Part shown: piece after piece, positions 11,179 to 19,674 of the stretch
How the letters are laid out: each line of letters starts with the position of its first letter
How positions within the stretch are numbered: position 1 is the stretch's first letter
Assembly (NCBI RefSeq): GCF_013282805.1
Contig: NZ_CP054038.1
Location: 2,046,001 to 2,110,000 of the forward strand
Length of the DNA stretch: 64,000 bases
Direction of reading: 5' to 3'
Source of the DNA: Microbacterium hominis
Lineage (GTDB): Bacteria > Actinomycetota > Actinomycetes > Actinomycetales > Microbacteriaceae
Notes under the pieces: generated by a model
The model's input: the letters and a program-made list of their open reading frames with translations, nothing else
Databases searched by the model: none
What the model was told of the DNA's origin: nothing
Made by a program: the position numbers and the translations under genes

Positions 11179-11184
11179 AGATTA
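11179..11184 (-). promoter_or_regulatory. -10 box (TAATCT) for tRNA-Leu(CAA)
   Basis: TAATCT on the minus strand lies 20 bases upstream of the mature tRNA 5' end. It is only four bases from the oppositely oriented TAGGAT of pdtaR, so the two promoters are back to back. Confidence 0.4.
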
Positions 11185-11187
11185 CCG

Positions 11188-11193
11188 TAGGAT
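11188..11193 (+). promoter_or_regulatory. Leaderless -10 box (TAGGAT) for the ANTAR regulator
   Basis: TAGGAT is followed by exactly six bases and then the GTG start at 11200, with no Shine-Dalgarno sequence in between. This spacing puts the transcription start on the start codon. Confidence 0.55.
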
Positions 11194-11199
11194 TCTAGG

Positions 11200-11820
11200 G
11201 TGACTGAGCACGAGCAGAACGCGGCCGCATCCTCCACCGCCCCCCGACGCGTCGTCGTCGCCGAGGACGAGTCGCTGATCCGCCTCGACATCGTCGAGAT
11301 CCTCCGGGACAACGGCTACGACGTGGTCGGCGAGGCCGGCGACGGTGAGACGGCGGTGCAGCTGGCCACGGAGCTGCGCCCCGACCTGGTCATCATGGAC
11401 GTGAAGATGCCGCAGCTCGATGGCATCTCGGCGGCCGAGAAGCTCAGCAAGAACCACATCGCCCCCGTCGTGCTGCTGACGGCGTTCAGCCAGAAGGAGC
11501 TCGTCGAGCGTGCGAGCGAGGCGGGCGCCCTCGCGTACGTCGTGAAGCCCTTCACGCCCAACGACCTCCTGCCCGCGATCGAGATCGCGCTGGCGCGCTA
11601 CGAGCAGATCATCACGCTCGAGGCCGAGGTCGCCGACATGGTGGAGCGGTTCGAGACCCGCAAGCTCGTGGATCGCGCCAAGGGCCTGCTCAACGAGAAG
11701 ATGGGGCTGTCCGAGCCGGAGGCCTTCCGCTGGATCCAGAAGGCGTCGATGGACCGCCGCCTCACGATGCAGGACGTCGCGAAGGCGATCATCGAGCAGC
11801 TCGCGCCCAAGAAGGGCTGA
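11200..11820 (+). CDS. pdtaR: ANTAR-domain response regulator (PdtaR-like)
   Basis: An RNA-binding two-component response regulator. The product has 206 residues. Residues 17-130 are a receiver domain with the phospho-acceptor Asp67 (VIMDVKMPQLDG), the acidic pair in AEDES and the Lys of VVKPFTPND. A coiled segment leads to a C-terminal ANTAR domain (about residues 133-190: DRAKGLLNEKMGLSEPEAFRWIQ), which in this family binds tandem hairpins in mRNA leaders to prevent termination. In mycobacteria the cognate kinase is PdtaS; no kinase gene is next to it here. The GTG start lies six bases after a TAGGAT -10 box, so the transcript is probably leaderless. A bidirectional terminator follows. Confidence 0.93.
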   Translation: MTEHEQNAAASSTAPRRVVVAEDESLIRLDIVEILRDNGYDVVGEAGDGETAVQLATELRPDLVIMDVKMPQLDGISAAEKLSKNHIAPVVLLTAFSQKELVERASEAGALAYVVKPFTPNDLLPAIEIALARYEQIITLEAEVADMVERFETRKLVDRAKGLLNEKMGLSEPEAFRWIQKASMDRRLTMQDVAKAIIEQLAPKKG

Positions 11821-11832
11821 CGCACAGACATC

Positions 11833-11870
11833 CGACGAAGGGCGCCGCGGGATCGCGGCGCCCTTCGTCG
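11833..11870. terminator. Bidirectional hairpin terminator
   Basis: A perfect 17-bp stem (11833-11849 with 11854-11870) and a GGAT loop, lying exactly between the stops of the convergent regulator and thioesterase genes; it can end transcription from both sides. Confidence 0.8.
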
Positions 11871-12311
11871 TCAGCGGGTCGGTCGATCGATGATGTGGTT
11901 GGTGATGCGCACCGTCGAGCAGCGGCGCCCCTGATCGTCGGTGACGACGATCTCGTGCACGGTGATGCTGAGCCCGAGGTGCACGGGCGTGCACACCCCG
12001 GTGACCACGCCGGAAGTCGCCGAGCGGGTGTGGGTGGCGTTGATGTCGACGCCGACGGCGAGCCGTCCCTCGCCGGCGTGCAGGTTGGCCGCCATCGACC
12101 CGAGGGACTCGCCCAGCACGACGTATGCTCCGCCGTGCATGAGACCCACCGGCTGGGTGTTGCCCTCGACCGGCATGGTGGCGACGCACCGATCGATCGA
12201 GAACTCGACGAAGCGCATGCCCATCTTCTCGGCGAGCGCGCCCATGCCGCGGCGGCTCGCCCACGACAGGGCGTCGACGGCGGGAGCGGATGCGGGGGAG
12301 GAGTCGACCAT
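11871..12311 (-). CDS. PaaI family hotdog-fold thioesterase
   Basis: A single-domain hotdog thioesterase of 146 residues, predicted to hydrolyse acyl-CoA or aryl-CoA thioesters. The PaaI-type signature is GLMHGGAYVVLGESLGSMAAN: the HGG turn and the acidic residue on the following helix form the active site. The ATG at 12311 (MVDSSP) is preferred; earlier in-frame starts add a poorly folding segment that overlaps the polA promoter. polA is divergent, with its GTG at 12374. The physiological substrate cannot be read from the sequence; the family includes phenylacetyl-CoA and 1,4-dihydroxy-2-naphthoyl-CoA hydrolases. Confidence 0.88.
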   Translation of the reverse strand: MVDSSPASAPAVDALSWASRRGMGALAEKMGMRFVEFSIDRCVATMPVEGNTQPVGLMHGGAYVVLGESLGSMAANLHAGEGRLAVGVDINATHTRSATSGVVTGVCTPVHLGLSITVHEIVVTDDQGRRCSTVRITNHIIDRPTR

Positions 12312-12361
12312 GGGCGCGCCTTCGTGCGTGACGGGGGAGAAGAGGTGTCTGCGCCCCTGAC

Positions 12362-12367
12362 TAGAGT
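12362..12367 (+). promoter_or_regulatory. Leaderless -10 box (TAGAGT) for polA
   Basis: TAGAGT, six bases, then the GTG start of polA at 12374. No space for a ribosome binding site. Confidence 0.5.
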
Positions 12368-12373
12368 TGCAGG

Positions 12374-15097
12374 GTGCCAGACTCCGCAAAGCCTACCCTC
12401 CTGATCGTCGACGGCCATTCGCTCGCCTATCGCGCGTTCTACGCACTGCCGATCGACAACTTCTCGACGAAGGACGGCCAGCACACCAACGGCATCTACG
12501 GGTTCCTCGCCATGCTGATCAACCTCATCAAGGCGGAGAAGCCGACCCACCTCGCCGTCGCCTTCGACACGTCGCGGCAGTCTTTCCGCACGCGGGAGTA
12601 CAGCGAGTACAAGGCCAACCGCTCCGAGACGCCGTCTGAGTTCAAGGGGCAGATCCCGCTGCTGCAGGAGTGCCTGGCCGCGATGAGCATCACCGTCCTC
12701 CAGCAGGAGGACATCGAGGCCGACGACATCCTCGCCACCCTCGCGACCCAGGGCGCGGCCGAAGGGTTCGACGTGCTGGTGTGCTCGGGCGACCGCGACA
12801 CGATCCAGCTCGTGAACGATGACATCACCCTGCTGTACCCGAACGTGCAGGGCGTGTCCCAGCTCAAACGGTACGACCCGGCCGCCGTCGTGGAGAAGTA
12901 CGGACTGCCCCCCGCGCAGTATCCCGACATCGCGGCGCTGGTCGGCGAGACCAGCGACAACCTGCCGGGCGTGCCGAAGGTGGGGGAGAAGACCGCGGTC
13001 AAGTGGCTCACCCAGTTCGGCACCCTCGACGATCTGCTCGAGCGGGCGGGCGAGATCAAGGGCGTCGTCGGGGGCAACCTCCGCGACCACCTCGACGATG
13101 TCCGGCGCAACCGCGCTCTCAATCGCCTGCTGCGCGATGTCGAACTCCCCGTCGGCCCCGCCGATCTGGCCGTGCGGCCGATCGACGCCGAGGCCGTGCG
13201 CGACATCTTCGCGCGCCTGGAGTTCCGCACCCTGCTCCCGCGGGTGTTCGAAGCCGCCGGCGTCGACCCTGCGATGGCGGCGGCCCCCGCCGCGCCCGCC
13301 CAGCCGATGCCGACGCCCGCCGAGCCCGACGCCGAGGGCCTTCGGGCGTGGCTGAGCGACACCTCCGACGAGATCGGCGTCACCGTCACCATCGCCGAGT
13401 CGCTGCCGACACGGATCGGGCTCGCACGCGCCGACGATGCGGTGGAGGTCGCCTGGACGACCGAGACGGCCCAGGCGCTGGCGCCCTGGTTCGCCTCCGA
13501 CGCACCCAAGGTGTTCAGCGACGCCAAGCCGCAGGTCAAGGCTCTGCGCCGAGCCGACGTGCGTGTGAGCGGGCTCGCATTCGACACGATCGTGGCGGGC
13601 TGGCTGCTGCGCCCGAGCTTCCCCGACAAGTCGCTCGCCGATCTGGTCGGCCGCTACCTCGACGAGAAGCTGCCCGAGGCCGACCCGACCCAGCTCGTGC
13701 CCGAGACGGAGGGGGCGACCCCCGGTCAGCTCTCGTGGTTCACGCTGCGGGTGGCCACCGCCCTGCGTGCGGAGCTGCCTGCCTCCGTCGCCGGCGTGCT
13801 CACCGAGATCGAGCTGCCGACCCTGCTCGCGCTGGCCGACATGGAGCTGGCCGGCGTGTCGGTCTCCCACCAGAAGCTGTCCTCGTTCTCTCAGGAGCTC
13901 GCGGCGCGCGCCGACGCCATCGCGGCAGATGCCTACACCGCGATCGGGCGCGAGGTGAACCTCGGCTCGCCCAAGCAGCTCCAGGAGGTGCTCTTCGACG
14001 AGCTGCAGCTGCCGAAGACCCGCAAGACCAAGACCGGGTACTCCACGGATGCCGCGGTGCTGGCAGACCTCCAGGAGAGCAATCCGCACCCGTTCCTCGA
14101 TCTGCTCCTCCAGCATCGCGAGGCGACCAAGCTCCGCCAGATCATCGAGTCCCTCGACGGCTCGATCGCCGCCGACGAGCGCATCCACACGACCTACGTG
14201 CAGACGGGCAGCCAGACGGGGCGCCTCTCGAGCACGGATCCGAACCTTCAGAACATCCCCGTCCGCACGGCGGAAAGCCGCCGCATCCGGGCGGCCTTCG
14301 AAGTCGGGCCCGCGTACGACACGCTGCTGACCGCCGACTACTCGCAGATCGAGATGCGCATCATGGCGCACCTGTCGGAGGACCCCGGGCTCATCGAGGC
14401 GTTCAACTCCGGTGAAGACCTCCACCGCTTCGTCGGCGCCCGCGTGTTCGGCGTCGCACCCGAAGACGTCACCGCGGCGATGCGCACGAAGGTGAAGGCG
14501 ATGTCGTACGGGCTCGTGTACGGCCTGTCCGCGTTCGGCCTGTCCAAGCAGCTGCGCATCGAGCAGTCCGAGGCCAAGTCGCTGATGCTGGAGTACTTCG
14601 CCCGCTTCGGCGCGGTGCGGGACTACCTGCGCTCGTCCGTCGAGCAGGCCCGCATCGACGGATACACCGAGACGATCTTCGGCCGGCGCCGGCCGTTCCC
14701 GGATCTGGCGAGCCCCAACCGCGTGCTGCGCGAGAATGCCGAGCGCGCGGCGCTGAACGCCCCGATCCAGGGCAGCGCCGCCGACATCATGAAGATCGCC
14801 CTGTTCCACATCCACGACCAGTTCGTGGCGGACGGGCTCCGCTCCCGCGTGCTCCTGCAGATCCACGACGAACTCGTCGTGGAGGTCGCCGAGGGGGAGT
14901 GGGATGCCGCCGAGCGCATCGTGCGCGAGCGCATGGGCGATGCCGCTCAGCTGTCGGTGCCGCTGGACGTGCAGATCGGCCGCGGCGGCGACTGGGACGA
15001 AGCCGCGCACTTATCCGGGCCGGTCCGGCCCCGGGCGGCGACCTCGCCGTCCGGGGTTTTGCCGTCCCCGCCGCGGAATCTAGGCTCGAGGGCATGA
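12374..15097 (+). CDS. polA: DNA polymerase I with C-terminal read-through extension
   Basis: Repair and Okazaki-fragment-processing polymerase of 907 residues. Residues 1-310 are the 5'-3' exonuclease (LIVDGHSLAYRAFYAL, then acidic EADDILATL and GDRDTIQL). The middle domain corresponds to a degenerate 3'-5' exonuclease. The polymerase domain carries motif A TADYSQIEMRIMAHL, motif B around KAMSYGLVYGLSAFG and motif C LLQIHDELVVE. The family normally ends close to WDEAAH, here at residue 879, but the next codon is TTA, so translation continues 28 more residues through a GC-rich hairpin and stops in the ATGA overlap with the next gene. A single change (TGA or TAA to TTA) would explain this. Start GTG 12374 follows a leaderless -10 box. 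Confidence 0.95.
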   Translation: MPDSAKPTLLIVDGHSLAYRAFYALPIDNFSTKDGQHTNGIYGFLAMLINLIKAEKPTHLAVAFDTSRQSFRTREYSEYKANRSETPSEFKGQIPLLQECLAAMSITVLQQEDIEADDILATLATQGAAEGFDVLVCSGDRDTIQLVNDDITLLYPNVQGVSQLKRYDPAAVVEKYGLPPAQYPDIAALVGETSDNLPGVPKVGEKTAVKWLTQFGTLDDLLERAGEIKGVVGGNLRDHLDDVRRNRALNRLLRDVELPVGPADLAVRPIDAEAVRDIFARLEFRTLLPRVFEAAGVDPAMAAAPAAPAQPMPTPAEPDAEGLRAWLSDTSDEIGVTVTIAESLPTRIGLARADDAVEVAWTTETAQALAPWFASDAPKVFSDAKPQVKALRRADVRVSGLAFDTIVAGWLLRPSFPDKSLADLVGRYLDEKLPEADPTQLVPETEGATPGQLSWFTLRVATALRAELPASVAGVLTEIELPTLLALADMELAGVSVSHQKLSSFSQELAARADAIAADAYTAIGREVNLGSPKQLQEVLFDELQLPKTRKTKTGYSTDAAVLADLQESNPHPFLDLLLQHREATKLRQIIESLDGSIAADERIHTTYVQTGSQTGRLSSTDPNLQNIPVRTAESRRIRAAFEVGPAYDTLLTADYSQIEMRIMAHLSEDPGLIEAFNSGEDLHRFVGARVFGVAPEDVTAAMRTKVKAMSYGLVYGLSAFGLSKQLRIEQSEAKSLMLEYFARFGAVRDYLRSSVEQARIDGYTETIFGRRRPFPDLASPNRVLRENAERAALNAPIQGSAADIMKIALFHIHDQFVADGLRSRVLLQIHDELVVEVAEGEWDAAERIVRERMGDAAQLSVPLDVQIGRGGDWDEAAHLSGPVRPRAATSPSGVLPSPPRNLGSRA
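15029..15060 (+). terminator. Rho-independent terminator inside the polA extension
   Basis: A 12-bp stem (15029-15040 with 15045-15056, one G-T pair), an ACCT loop and then TTTT. It has the form and place of a polA terminator, but in this sequence it lies within the translated C-terminal extension. Confidence 0.7.
15081..15086 (+). promoter_or_regulatory. Leaderless -10 box (TAGGCT) for the DUF885 gene
   Basis: TAGGCT, seven bases, then ATG 15094. It supports independent transcription of the downstream gene after the terminator that ends just upstream. Confidence 0.55.
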
Positions 15098-16764
15098 GTG
15101 AATCCCGCACCCCCACGCCGATCGACCAGATCGCCGACGCGTGGGTCGACACCCTCGCCGAGCTCGAACCGATGCTCGCGACCTACATCGGCCGCTCGGA
15201 GCACAACCACCGCTTCGGCGACCAGTCACCCGAAGGCCACGCCCGGCTGGCCGACGCCGCACGCGGCACCCTCACAGCGCTGCAGGCCGCGTCCCCGGTC
15301 GACGACATCGACGCCGTCACCCAGGACGACCTCTCGCGCGAGCTGCAGCTGCACCTGGACCTCCACGAGGCGAAGTGGCACCTGCGCGACCTGAACGTCA
15401 TCGCCTCGCCGGCGCAGGAGCTGCGCTCGGTCTTCGACCTGATGCCCACCGACACCGCGGACGACTGGGCGACCGTCTCGACGCGCCTGAAGGCGCTGCC
15501 GGAGGCGATCGACGGCTACATCGCCACGCTGCGCGAGGGCATCCGCGAGGGGATCGTCCCCGCACGTCGCCAGGTCGAGGAGGTCGTCACCCAGATCGCG
15601 CGCTACACCGCCGACACCGGGTTCTTCGCCTCCTTCGCCGCCAACGCGGCCCCCGCCGACGGACAGCTGCCGGCATCCCTCGCCCGTGACCTCGCCGACA
15701 GCGCGGGGGCGGCCCGCGTCGCCTACGACGCGTTGGCGGCCTTCCTCGGCGGCGAGCTCGCCCCCGCCGCGCACGAGAAGGACGCCGTCGGTCGCGAGCT
15801 CTACGCGCTGCACTCGCGCCGCTTCCTCGGCGCCGAGATCGACCTCGACGAAACCTATGAGTGGGGCGTCGAGGAGCTTGCCCGCATGGTCGCGGAGCAG
15901 GAGTCGATCGCCGATGAGATCCTGCCGGGAGCATCGGTGGCCGAGGCGGTCGCCTTCCTGGAGAAGGATGCCGCGCGCAAGCTCCACGGCACCGAGGCCC
16001 TCCAGAAGTGGATGCAGGAGACCAGCGACCGCGCCGTGGAGGAGCTCGGCCGCACCCACTTCGACATCGCGGAGCCGATCCGCAAGCTCGAGTGCATGAT
16101 CGCCCCGACGCAGGAAGGCGGCATCTACTACACGGGTCCGACCGACGACTTCTCGCGTCCGGGCCGCATGTGGTGGTCGGTGCCCGAGGGCGTCACCGAG
16201 TTCGACACGTGGCGCGAACTGACCACCGTCTACCACGAGGGCGTCCCGGGTCACCACCTGCAGATCGCCCAGGCCGTGTACAACCGCGCACAGCTCAACT
16301 CCTGGCGTCGCCTTCTGGGCGGCACCAGCGGCCACGCCGAAGGCTGGGCCCTGTACGCCGAGCGCCTCATGGAGCAGCTCGGCTACCTCGACGACCCGGC
16401 CGACCGCCTGGGCATGCTCGACGGCCAGCGCATGCGCGCCGCCCGCGTCGCGCTCGACCTGGGCGTGCACCTGGAGAAGCCGCGTCCCGACGGCGAAGGC
16501 ACGTGGGATGCCGCGTACGCGCTGGAGTTCATGCGCGCGAACGTGAACATGCCCGACGAGTTCGTGCGCTTCGAGGTCAACCGCTACCTCGGCTGGCCCG
16601 GACAGGCCCCGTCGTACAAGGTGGGTCAGCGCATCTGGGAGCAGCTGCGCGACGAGCTCGCCGAGCGCGAGGGCACCGCGTTCTCGATCAAGCAGTTCCA
16701 CAAGCGCGCGCTCGACATCGGCGGCGTGGGGCTCGACACCCTGCGCGCCGCGCTGCTGCGCTGA
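15094..16764 (+). CDS. DUF885 family protein, predicted metal-dependent peptidase
   Basis: A 556-residue cytoplasmic protein of the DUF885 family. The family is predicted to contain zinc metallopeptidases; the likely metal site here is YHEGVPGHHLQ with His381, Glu382, His387 and His388. A second conserved element, SGHAEGWALYAERLM, follows about 25 residues later and its Glu is a likely third ligand. No signal peptide is visible. The ATG at 15094 overlaps the extended polA stop by four bases but also has its own leaderless promoter. The substrate is unknown; related proteins are sometimes annotated as peptidases of small peptides. Confidence 0.88.
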   Translation: MSESRTPTPIDQIADAWVDTLAELEPMLATYIGRSEHNHRFGDQSPEGHARLADAARGTLTALQAASPVDDIDAVTQDDLSRELQLHLDLHEAKWHLRDLNVIASPAQELRSVFDLMPTDTADDWATVSTRLKALPEAIDGYIATLREGIREGIVPARRQVEEVVTQIARYTADTGFFASFAANAAPADGQLPASLARDLADSAGAARVAYDALAAFLGGELAPAAHEKDAVGRELYALHSRRFLGAEIDLDETYEWGVEELARMVAEQESIADEILPGASVAEAVAFLEKDAARKLHGTEALQKWMQETSDRAVEELGRTHFDIAEPIRKLECMIAPTQEGGIYYTGPTDDFSRPGRMWWSVPEGVTEFDTWRELTTVYHEGVPGHHLQIAQAVYNRAQLNSWRRLLGGTSGHAEGWALYAERLMEQLGYLDDPADRLGMLDGQRMRAARVALDLGVHLEKPRPDGEGTWDAAYALEFMRANVNMPDEFVRFEVNRYLGWPGQAPSYKVGQRIWEQLRDELAEREGTAFSIKQFHKRALDIGGVGLDTLRAALLR

Positions 16765-16779
16765 CGTCGCGCCTTTCCG

Positions 16780-17409
16780 TCAGTCCGGGAGGTCGCCCGC
16801 GAGAAGCCGGGCGACCTCCTCGTCTTCTGTCTGACGGAAGTCGTCGTAGAAGGAGCCGACCGCCCAGAACGGATCCATGCGGTGGGGGCAGACGAACTCG
16901 TCGGCGATCGATCGCGCGGGCTCGTAGGTGCGCGGTGCCACGGGCACGGCCAGCACGAGGTGACGCGTGCCGGCAGCGCGCAGCGATCGGCATGCGGCTT
17001 CGGCCGTGGCGCCGGTGGCGATGCCGTCATCGACGACGATCACGGTGCCCGCCGGGTCGCGGGCACCGGTGGCTCCGAACGCCCGCGTCCGGCGCTCGAG
17101 CTCGGCGCGCTCGCGCTCCTCGATCGCCGACAGCGCGGCGGAGGTCACCCCCTCCCGGCGCAGGGCCCGCTCATCGACGACCCGCACTCCGGGCGCGATC
17201 GCACCGACGGCGTACTCCTCCCGCCTCGGCGCCCCGAGCTTGCGCACCACCACGGCGCCCAGGCGCAGATCGAGAGCGGCGGCGACGCGCGCGGCCACGA
17301 CGACCCCGCCGCGCGGGATGCCGAGCACGACCGCATCGACGCCGCGCCAGCGCGCGAGCGCCGCGGCGAGGACGTCTCCGGCCTCGATCCGGTCCGCGAA
17401 CAGCGACAC
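16780..17409 (-). CDS. Phosphoribosyltransferase family protein
   Basis: A type I phosphoribosyltransferase fold of 209 residues. The PRPP-binding motif is VIVVDDGIATGAT (about residues 122-134) and the PPi loop is VRKLGAPRREEYAVGAI (about 55-72). Proteins of this subfamily are annotated generally as phosphoribosyltransferases and often sit next to hydrolases or stress genes; the accepted base is not predictable. The GTG start at 17409 lies six bases after a minus-strand TAGGGT -10 box. It converges with the DUF885 gene, with 15 bases between the stops. Confidence 0.88.
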   Translation of the reverse strand: MSLFADRIEAGDVLAAALARWRGVDAVVLGIPRGGVVVAARVAAALDLRLGAVVVRKLGAPRREEYAVGAIAPGVRVVDERALRREGVTSAALSAIEERERAELERRTRAFGATGARDPAGTVIVVDDGIATGATAEAACRSLRAAGTRHLVLAVPVAPRTYEPARSIADEFVCPHRMDPFWAVGSFYDDFRQTEDEEVARLLAGDLPD

Positions 17410-17415
17410 GGCGCC

Positions 17416-17421
17416 ACCCTA
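17416..17421 (-). promoter_or_regulatory. Leaderless -10 box (TAGGGT) for the phosphoribosyltransferase
   Basis: TAGGGT on the minus strand, six bases, then GTG 17409. No ribosome binding site fits. Confidence 0.5.
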
Positions 17422-17505
17422 CGCCGATTCGACAGGACCGGGGGCGCGCGCCGATGGCGGCCGCGCACGTCCCCGGCGGCGTGATCCTCCCGTCCGTCCG
17501 TTCCG

Positions 17506-17511
17506 TAGCAT
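17506..17511 (+). promoter_or_regulatory. Leaderless -10 box (TAGCAT) for the MFS carrier
   Basis: TAGCAT, six bases, then ATG 17518. Confidence 0.5.
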
Positions 17512-17517
17512 GACCTC

Positions 17518-18894
17518 ATGACCGACTCGGCCTCCGACACCGACACCGTCGCGGCGCGCCTCGATGCCCTTCCGTTCACACGGCGACACCTCCGGGTGCT
17601 CACCGGGTCGGGGATCGGCTGGGCGCTGGATGCGATGGACGTCGGCCTGATCTCGTTCATCCTGGCCGCCCTCGCCGTGCAGTGGCAGCTCGCACCCGGC
17701 GAGACGGCCTGGATCGCCTCGATCGGCTTCGTCGGAATGGCGGTCGGCGCGGGACTGGGCGGACTGCTGGCGGACCGCTTCGGCCGTCGGCAGGTCTTCG
17801 CGCTCACTCTGCTCGTGTACGGGCTCGCCACCGGTGCCAGTGCGCTCGTGGGCGGCCTGGCCGCACTGCTGGTGCTCCGCTTCCTGGTCGGCCTGGGTCT
17901 CGGCGCGGAACTCCCGGTCGCCTCGACCTACGTCAGCGAGTTCGCCCCCGCGCGCATGCGGGGCCGGCTCATCGTGATCCTCGAGGCGTTCTGGGCCGTC
18001 GGCTGGACCGCTGCCGCCCTGATCGGGTACTTCGTCATCCCGCTCTCCGACGACGGCTGGCGCTGGGCGTTCGCGCTGGGCGCTCTCCCCGCCGCCTACG
18101 CCCTCATCGTGCGCTGGGGGCTTCCCGAGTCACCGCGATGGCTGGCGCGCCGTGGCCGCATCACGGAGGCCGAGCGGATCGTCGCGGAGTTCGCGGAGGC
18201 GGCGCCCGCGGCATCCACATCGCTGCCGCCGTCCCGCACCACGCAGGCGCCGGCGGAGATCCGCGGAGCGCAGCGGGTGGGGGAGTTCCGCGGAGCCCAG
18301 CGGGTGCGGGCGCTCTGGCAGCGAGAGCTGCGCGGCCGCACCGCGAGCCTCTGGCTGGTGTGGTTCTGCGTGAACTTCTCGTACTACGGCGCGTTCATCT
18401 GGATCCCCTCCATCCTGGTCGCCCAGGGATACGACCTCGTGCGCTCGTTCGGGTTCACACTGGTCATCACCCTCGCCCAGCTGCCGGGCTACGCGGCGGC
18501 GGCGTGGCTGATCGAGGTGTGGGGGCGACGCCTCACGCTCTCGGTCTTCCTGGTCGGCTCGGCGGTGGCCGCCGTGCTGTTCGGCACCGCTGCCGCGCCC
18601 GCAGCGATCATCGCGGCCGGCATGGCGCTGTCCTTCTTCAACCTCGGGGCGTGGGGCGCGCTGTACGCCGTGACGCCCGAGACCTATCCGACCTCGCTGC
18701 GCGCGACCGGCGCGGGGTGGGCGGCGGGCGTGGGCCGCATCGCGTCGATCGTCGCGCCGCTCACGGTGCCGTGGCTGCTCGGCATCGGGGGCGCGCCCAC
18801 GCTGTTCGTGGTCTTCGCCGTGTTCTTCGCGGTCGCCGCCGCCGGCGCGTGGGGACTCGCCGACCACCGCGGACGCGCGCTCGATGATCGCTGA
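17518..18894 (+). CDS. MFS transporter (metabolite:H+ symporter type)
   Basis: A 12-helix major facilitator of 458 residues. Motif A between helices 2 and 3 is GGLLADRFGRRQ, and the helix 4/5 region RFLVGLGLGAELPVASTYVSEF resembles the sugar/aromatic-acid porter branch. The second half repeats the pattern (IEVWGRRLTLS). The central cytoplasmic loop is lengthened by a 27-bp in-frame tandem repeat (copies of RGAQRV at 18261-18279 and 18288-18306, one mismatch). The substrate cannot be assigned. The neighbours on both sides have their own promoters, so no operon partner helps. Confidence 0.9.
   Translation: MTDSASDTDTVAARLDALPFTRRHLRVLTGSGIGWALDAMDVGLISFILAALAVQWQLAPGETAWIASIGFVGMAVGAGLGGLLADRFGRRQVFALTLLVYGLATGASALVGGLAALLVLRFLVGLGLGAELPVASTYVSEFAPARMRGRLIVILEAFWAVGWTAAALIGYFVIPLSDDGWRWAFALGALPAAYALIVRWGLPESPRWLARRGRITEAERIVAEFAEAAPAASTSLPPSRTTQAPAEIRGAQRVGEFRGAQRVRALWQRELRGRTASLWLVWFCVNFSYYGAFIWIPSILVAQGYDLVRSFGFTLVITLAQLPGYAAAAWLIEVWGRRLTLSVFLVGSAVAAVLFGTAAAPAAIIAAGMALSFFNLGAWGALYAVTPETYPTSLRATGAGWAAGVGRIASIVAPLTVPWLLGIGGAPTLFVVFAVFFAVAAAGAWGLADHRGRALDDR
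18261..18306 (+). repeat. 27-bp in-frame tandem repeat in the MFS loop
   Basis: Two 19-base copies beginning CCGCGGAGC, one mismatch, at a 27-base period (nine codons). They encode RGAQRVGEFRGAQRV in the cytoplasmic loop between helices 6 and 7. It looks like a simple local duplication. Confidence 0.75.
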
Positions 18895-18900
18895 CCCTCC

Positions 18901-18906
18901 TAGGCT
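18901..18906 (+). promoter_or_regulatory. Leaderless -10 box (TAGGCT) for the SGNH hydrolase
   Basis: TAGGCT, six bases, then ATG 18913. Confidence 0.55.
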
Positions 18907-18912
18907 GGAACG

Positions 18913-19674
18913 ATGACCGGCATCAGGTACGTCGCGATCGGGGACTCCTTCACCGAGGGTGTGGGTGACGAGCTTCCCGACGGGCACGTGCGCGGGTGGG
19001 CCGACCTGGTCGCCCAGGGATGGGCGGATGCCGCGGGGACGCCGATCTCGTACGCGAACCTGGCGATCCGCGGCAAGCTCGTGCAGCCGATCGTCGATGA
19101 GCAGCTCGAACCGGCCCTGGCCCTCCGGCCCACGCATCTGTCGTTCAACGGCGGGGGAAACGACATGCTGCGCCCCCGCACCAGCGTGTCCCGCGTCGTG
19201 GCGGCCTTCGAGCACGTGCTTCGCCGCTGCGACGAAGAGGGGGTCACGCTCATCGTTCTCTCGGGCGCGAATCCCTCCGGCCAGCTGCCCCTCAGCCGCG
19301 TGATCCAGCGCCGCGGCGACCTCCTCTCCTTCGCGGTCCAGGAGCGCCTGGCCGCGCGCGCGGATCTGGTGCGGGCCTACAACTGGTTCGACCGCGAACT
19401 CGCTTCACCGCCGTACTGGTCGGAGGACCGCCTCCACATGAACGCACGCGGCCACCACCGCGTCGCCGCGCGCGTGCTCACCGCCCTCGGCGCCGAGCCT
19501 CCGGCCGGGTGGTGGTCGCTGCCCGCCCTTCCGGCGGCCACACCGCGCGGCGCCTCGTACTACCGCGACCACGTCGGCCCCTGGGTGCGCCGTCGCCTCA
19601 CGGGAACGTCCTCGGGAGACGGCCGGGCGCCGAAGTTCGGGGAGTGGTCGACGATCGACCCGTCAGCCGCCTGA
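18913..19674 (+). CDS. SGNH/GDSL family hydrolase
   Basis: A 253-residue SGNH-fold esterase or lipase. Block I is VAIGDSFTEGVGDE, with the nucleophilic serine; block III is SFNGGGNDML; the catalytic Asp and His are in the DRLHMNARGHHRVA segment near residue 175. No signal peptide is seen, so it is probably cytoplasmic. It is clearly paralogous to the protein at 51424-52290 (shared GDSFTEG, GWAD, YANLAIRG, IVxEQLEPALAL). Its 3' end overlaps the convergent reductase gene by 12 bases. The substrate is unknown. Confidence 0.9.
   Translation: MTGIRYVAIGDSFTEGVGDELPDGHVRGWADLVAQGWADAAGTPISYANLAIRGKLVQPIVDEQLEPALALRPTHLSFNGGGNDMLRPRTSVSRVVAAFEHVLRRCDEEGVTLIVLSGANPSGQLPLSRVIQRRGDLLSFAVQERLAARADLVRAYNWFDRELASPPYWSEDRLHMNARGHHRVAARVLTALGAEPPAGWWSLPALPAATPRGASYYRDHVGPWVRRRLTGTSSGDGRAPKFGEWSTIDPSAA

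Noticed and set aside
11789..15010. A long minus-strand frame opposite polA
   Set aside because: Same cause: it mirrors polA codon usage and joins unrelated thioesterase-region sequence; no start signal.
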